Assembly: GCF_016698645.1 (NCBI RefSeq)
Contig: NZ_CP068047.1
Location: 744,001 to 808,000 of the forward strand
Direction of reading: 5' to 3'
DNA: 64,000 bases
Source: Devosia oryziradicis
GTDB lineage: Bacteria; Pseudomonadota; Alphaproteobacteria; Rhizobiales; Devosiaceae
In this document: one piece after another, positions 60,931 through 64,000 of the stretch
Layout of the letters: every line of letters begins with the position of its first letter
How positions within the stretch are numbered: position 1 is the first letter of the stretch
Made by a program: the position numbers and the translations under genes
The notes under the pieces: model-generated
Database searches by the model: none
Seen by the model: the letters and a program-made list of their open reading frames with translations, nothing else
What the model was told of the DNA's origin: nothing

Positions 60931-63369
60931 ATGAGCGATCTCGACGATTTCAAGGCCACATATTTCGACGAGTGTTCCGAGCTCCTGACCGAGCTCGAGG
61001 AACAGTTCGCGGCGATCGAGGCGGGCGAGCGCGACGCGGACCGGCTCAACGCGGTGTTCCGTGCCATCCACTCGATCAAGGGCGGCGCCGGAGCTTTCGG
61101 TTTTTCGGCGCTGGTCGGCTTTGCCCATGCCTATGAAACGCTGCTCGATTATGTGCGCGATGGCCGTATCGAGATGAGCGACGACGTCGTGGCTCTGTGC
61201 ATCCGGGCAAATGACATCGTGGCCGATCACGTCAAGGCGGCGCAGACCGGCGACGCCCTGCCGGCCGATTACGGCATGGACGAGAAGGAACGTTTCGACG
61301 CCCTGGCGCGCGGCGACGCAGCGCCCGGCGAGGACGACGAGGGCGGCGAGCCGCTGGAAGAATTCGATATCGACTTCACCCCGGTCATGGTGAACCTGGA
61401 TGCTCCGGCGGCGCCTGCTGCCCTGGTGGATGACGAAGCGGCCCTGGACGACGCGTTCGACGCCGCTCCGATGCAGACCGAGGCGGGCCATTGGGAAGTG
61501 CGCTTCACGCCGCACCGGGCGCTTTATGCCCGCGCCAACGATCCGCTGCTGCTGTTCCGCGAACTGTCGGCGCTGGGCGAAATGCATGTCCGGGCGATCG
61601 TCAGCGAAATCCCGCCGCTCAGCGACTTCGAGCCGTTTGCGGTTTACTGCTCGTGGGAGATCACCATGATCTCCCCGGACCTCACCGAGGCCATGATCCG
61701 CGAGGTCTTCGAGTTCGTCGAGGGGGACTGCGACATCAGCGTGGCGCAGGTGGGCGGCTCTGCCCCGGCGGCCGTGACGCCTGCGGCGGCGCCGGAGCCG
61801 GTCGAAGCCAAACAGGCCAAGAAGGCCTTGCTCGAAATCAACCAGGAGCCCGATCCGGCCGACCTGCTGGCGCTGGCCGACGACGAAGTGGCAAGCCTGC
61901 TAGATTTCGACGCCACCGCGCCAACCGCTGCCACGGCGGTTGCAGCGCCCGAGCCGACATTTGTGCCCGAGCCCGCACCGGCGCCGGTCACCGCCCAGGA
62001 CAGCTTCGAGGAAGCGCCGGGCCTGAGCTTTGCCGAACTGGCCGCCAGCATCGAACCCAGCCCGGTGGCGCGGCCATCGGCCCCGGCGCCTGCACCGGCG
62101 CGGGCGAGTGCCACGCCGGTCCCGCCAGCGTCGTCCGCCCCGGCGGCATCGGGCGAGAGCGAAGAGGGCAATGGCGGCAATCGCAGCGTCGGCGTGCAGT
62201 CGATCCGCGTCGATCTCGACAAGGTCGACCGCGTGGTCAACATGGTGGGCGAGCTGGTGATTACCCAGTCCATGCTCACCCAGCAGATGGATGAGACGCT
62301 GCGGGCGCGCTACACCGAACTGGTGCGCGGGCTCGAGGTGCTGGCGCAGACGACGCGCGGCCTGCAGGATTCGGTGATGGCGATCCGCGCCCAGCCGGTG
62401 AAGTCGGTCTTCTCCAGGATGCCGCGCCTGGTGCGCGAACTGGCGACCAAGACCGGCAAGAAGATCAAGCTCGAGACGATCGGCGAGAACACCGAAATCG
62501 ACAAGACCGTCATCGAGCAGCTGAGCGACCCGCTGACGCATATGATCCGCAACTCGGCCGACCATGGCATCGAGACGCCGGACAAGCGCACTGGCCGCGG
62601 CAAGAGCGAAACCGGCACGATCCGCCTCTCGGCCGAACAGGCCGGCGGCAATATCCTGATCGTCGTCGAGGACGATGGCGGCGGAATCAACCGCGAGCGC
62701 GTGCTGCAGGTGGCGCGGGACAAGGGCATCGTTGCCGCCGATGTGCAGCCGACGGACGAGCAGATCGACCAGCTTATCTTCGCGCCGGGCTTCTCGACCG
62801 CTTCGGAAGTCAGCGACATTTCCGGCCGTGGCGTCGGCATGGACGTGGTGCTGAGCAACATCAAGAAGATCGGCGGCTCGGTGCATGTGCGCAGCTGGAC
62901 CGGCAAGGGTTGCCGAATGACGCTGCGCCTGCCGCTGACGCTGGCCGTGCTCGACGTGATGCTGGTCAAGGTCGGCGAGAGCCCCTATGTGGTGCCGCTG
63001 AGCTCGATCGTTGAAACCATTCAGTGCTCTCGCGCCAGCTTCGAGCGTGTGCCATCGGGCGGCCAGGTGCTGCAGGTGCGCGGCGAATACGTGCAGGTCA
63101 TCGACCTGGCCAAGCGCTTCGACATGGTCACCGAGACCGATCCGGAAAACCGCTTCGTGGTGCTCTGCGAGGCCGAAGGCTCGGCCAAGGTGGCGCTGAT
63201 CGTCGATGACATCATCGGCCAGCAGCAGGTCGTGATCAAATCGCTGGAAGAAAATTTCGAACGGGTGGACGGCATTGCCGGCGGCACGATCCTGGGCGAC
63301 GGCAATGTCGCGCTGATCGTGGACGTCCAGGGCCTCAAAACCTCGATTGTCCATAAGAACGCCGCTTGA
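60931..63369 (+). CDS. cheA: Chemotaxis histidine kinase CheA
   Basis: 812 residues. P1 HPt domain with His47 in AIHSIKGGAGAF. A P2-like segment (WEVRFTPHRALYARANDPLL, about residues 186-270). A long Ala/Pro/Glu linker (about 285-420). P3 dimer helices (GVQSIRVDLDKVDRVVNMVG), P4 ATPase with NSADHGIETPDKR, DDGGGINRERVLQVA and GRGVGMDVVLSNIKKIGG, and P5 CheW-like domain from about residue 665 (VMLVKVGESPYVVPLSSIVE). It phosphorylates CheY and CheB in response to receptors. Confidence 0.93.
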   Translation: MSDLDDFKATYFDECSELLTELEEQFAAIEAGERDADRLNAVFRAIHSIKGGAGAFGFSALVGFAHAYETLLDYVRDGRIEMSDDVVALCIRANDIVADHVKAAQTGDALPADYGMDEKERFDALARGDAAPGEDDEGGEPLEEFDIDFTPVMVNLDAPAAPAALVDDEAALDDAFDAAPMQTEAGHWEVRFTPHRALYARANDPLLLFRELSALGEMHVRAIVSEIPPLSDFEPFAVYCSWEITMISPDLTEAMIREVFEFVEGDCDISVAQVGGSAPAAVTPAAAPEPVEAKQAKKALLEINQEPDPADLLALADDEVASLLDFDATAPTAATAVAAPEPTFVPEPAPAPVTAQDSFEEAPGLSFAELAASIEPSPVARPSAPAPAPARASATPVPPASSAPAASGESEEGNGGNRSVGVQSIRVDLDKVDRVVNMVGELVITQSMLTQQMDETLRARYTELVRGLEVLAQTTRGLQDSVMAIRAQPVKSVFSRMPRLVRELATKTGKKIKLETIGENTEIDKTVIEQLSDPLTHMIRNSADHGIETPDKRTGRGKSETGTIRLSAEQAGGNILIVVEDDGGGINRERVLQVARDKGIVAADVQPTDEQIDQLIFAPGFSTASEVSDISGRGVGMDVVLSNIKKIGGSVHVRSWTGKGCRMTLRLPLTLAVLDVMLVKVGESPYVVPLSSIVETIQCSRASFERVPSGGQVLQVRGEYVQVIDLAKRFDMVTETDPENRFVVLCEAEGSAKVALIVDDIIGQQQVVIKSLEENFERVDGIAGGTILGDGNVALIVDVQGLKTSIVHKNAA

Positions 63370-63448
63370 GGCGGCGTCAAGAGAATGCCGCCTGGCGGCC
63401 TGTAGTTTTGCGTAGCCGGCCAGAAGGTCGGCAGAAAGGCAGATAGAA

Positions 63449-63937
63449 ATGGAAGCGCTCGGTTTGCGTGACGACATGGGCGAAAAGGCCGGCGTTGCCG
63501 GTGCCAACTCGCTCCAGCTGATCGCCTTTTCCATCGGCGAACAGACCTATGGCGTGGAGATCACCACGGTGCGCGAAATCCGCGCCTGGAACGGTGCGAC
63601 GCCGCTCCCCAATACGCGCGAATTCGTCCGTGGGGTGATCAACCTGCGCGGTACGATCGTGCCGATCTTCGACCTGCGCGCCCGGTTCGGCGATGGCCAG
63701 ACCTCGCCCACCAAGAATCACGTCGTGGTGGTGATGAGCGTGGGCGACAAGTGGGTCGGCATCCTGGTGGACGCGGTCAGCGACATTCTCACCGTCTCGC
63801 GCGACGACATCCACAATGTGCCGGAAGGCAATTCCATCGACACCGAGCTGCTCAATGGCATCGTGACCCACGAGAGCCGCATGGTCGGGCTGATCGACCT
63901 GCATGCCGTGGTCAGCGGCGCCAAGATGGACGGCTAG
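63449..63937 (+). CDS. cheW: Chemotaxis coupling protein CheW
   Basis: 162 residues. Two SH3-like subdomains: QLIAFSIGEQTYGVEITTVR, LPNTREFVRGVINLRGTIVP with the NLRG receptor/CheA motif near residue 72, and VSDILTVSRDDIHNVPEGNS. It couples receptors to CheA at the cell pole. It follows cheA by 79 bases and precedes an intrinsic terminator. Confidence 0.93.
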   Translation: MEALGLRDDMGEKAGVAGANSLQLIAFSIGEQTYGVEITTVREIRAWNGATPLPNTREFVRGVINLRGTIVPIFDLRARFGDGQTSPTKNHVVVVMSVGDKWVGILVDAVSDILTVSRDDIHNVPEGNSIDTELLNGIVTHESRMVGLIDLHAVVSGAKMDG

Positions 63938-63961
63938 GACAGCGTCGTTTCGCTGGCTCTC

Positions 63962-63989
63962 AAGGGCGCTTCGGCGCCCTTTTGTTTTT
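63962..63989 (+). terminator. TTCG-loop intrinsic terminator after cheW
   Basis: AAGGGCGC (63962-63969), TTCG, GCGCCCTT (63974-63981), then TTGTTTTT. A perfect 8-bp stem with a stable tetraloop and a T-run, 25 bases after cheW, so the transcript cheS-cheY1-cheA-cheW ends here. Confidence 0.85.
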
Positions 63990-64000
63990 CCGGATTGCTT

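Overview
This is about 64 kb of high-GC chromosomal DNA from an alphaproteobacterium, most likely a member of the Hyphomicrobiales (rhizobia and relatives; a Devosia-like organism would fit, but that is inference). The reasons are the rhizobial chemotaxis order cheS-cheY1-cheA-cheW, a group-2 Mrp antiporter operon with MrpA and MrpB fused, a Ku/LigD end-joining locus with a MerR/TPR-type protein, several periplasmic-binding-protein ABC operons linked by ATGA overlaps, and rhizobial-style intergenic palindromes. I saw no CRISPR array, rRNA operon, insertion sequence or intact prophage. One tRNA (Ala, anticodon CGC) is present.

Layout. 1-3011: the end of a sugar-type ABC operon (ATPase tail, binding protein, permease, short-chain dehydrogenase). 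3024-9681: a polyamine-family ABC transporter operon ending in an Asp/Glu-hydantoin-type racemase and a GNAT acetyltransferase, divergent from a GntR/FCD regulator with a clear operator palindrome. 9715-15678: complete mrp/mnh/pha cation/proton antiporter operon (AB-C-D-E-F-G). 15679-18807: a 494-bp intergenic region with a dyad, a good promoter, a possible leaderless 20-codon ORF and a hairpin, followed by three tandem Rnk/GreA-like genes and a cysteine synthase. 19078-24499: a PhoP/FeuP-like two-component system and a group of small or secreted envelope proteins (two mini membrane proteins, a DUF6600-like protein with a long Ala/Pro/Glu tail, a DUF1236 protein and a repeat-bearing secreted protein).

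24560-30533: exonuclease III, an alpha/beta hydrolase, a MerR/TPR protein, Ku and LigD. 30701-34523: VOC protein, ECF42-type sigma factor with its DGPF/YCII partner, an EamA exporter and a secreted AprI/Inh-like protein. 34653-39219: aldo/keto reductase, FAH-family hydrolase, RecD-like helicase and transglutaminase-like protease in one overlapping operon, converging on a second transglutaminase-like gene. 39463-43488: YbaL/Kef-type K+/H+ antiporter with an unusual tail, Rrf2 regulator, PurU. 43549-44746: tandem terminators, a 23-codon ORF with a perfect Shine-Dalgarno sequence, a small membrane protein and a DUF2267 protein.

44743-48857: complete putrescine-type transporter potFGHI. 49283-52080: pseudouridine catabolism (psuG, psuK), a small secreted protein and a DUF1304 membrane protein. 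52218-54544: M20 peptidase divergent from a GntR/FCD regulator. 54557-56369: two peptidoglycan hydrolases of endolysin type next to tRNA-Ala. 56525-60005: three oxidoreductases. 60245-63989: chemotaxis genes cheS, cheY1, cheA, cheW closed by an intrinsic terminator.

Most of the window is metabolic and transport core. The least explained parts are the 15.8-17.6 kb leader plus Rnk triplet, the 43.5-43.8 kb mini-ORF with double terminator, and the repeat/low-complexity envelope proteins at 21-24.5 kb.
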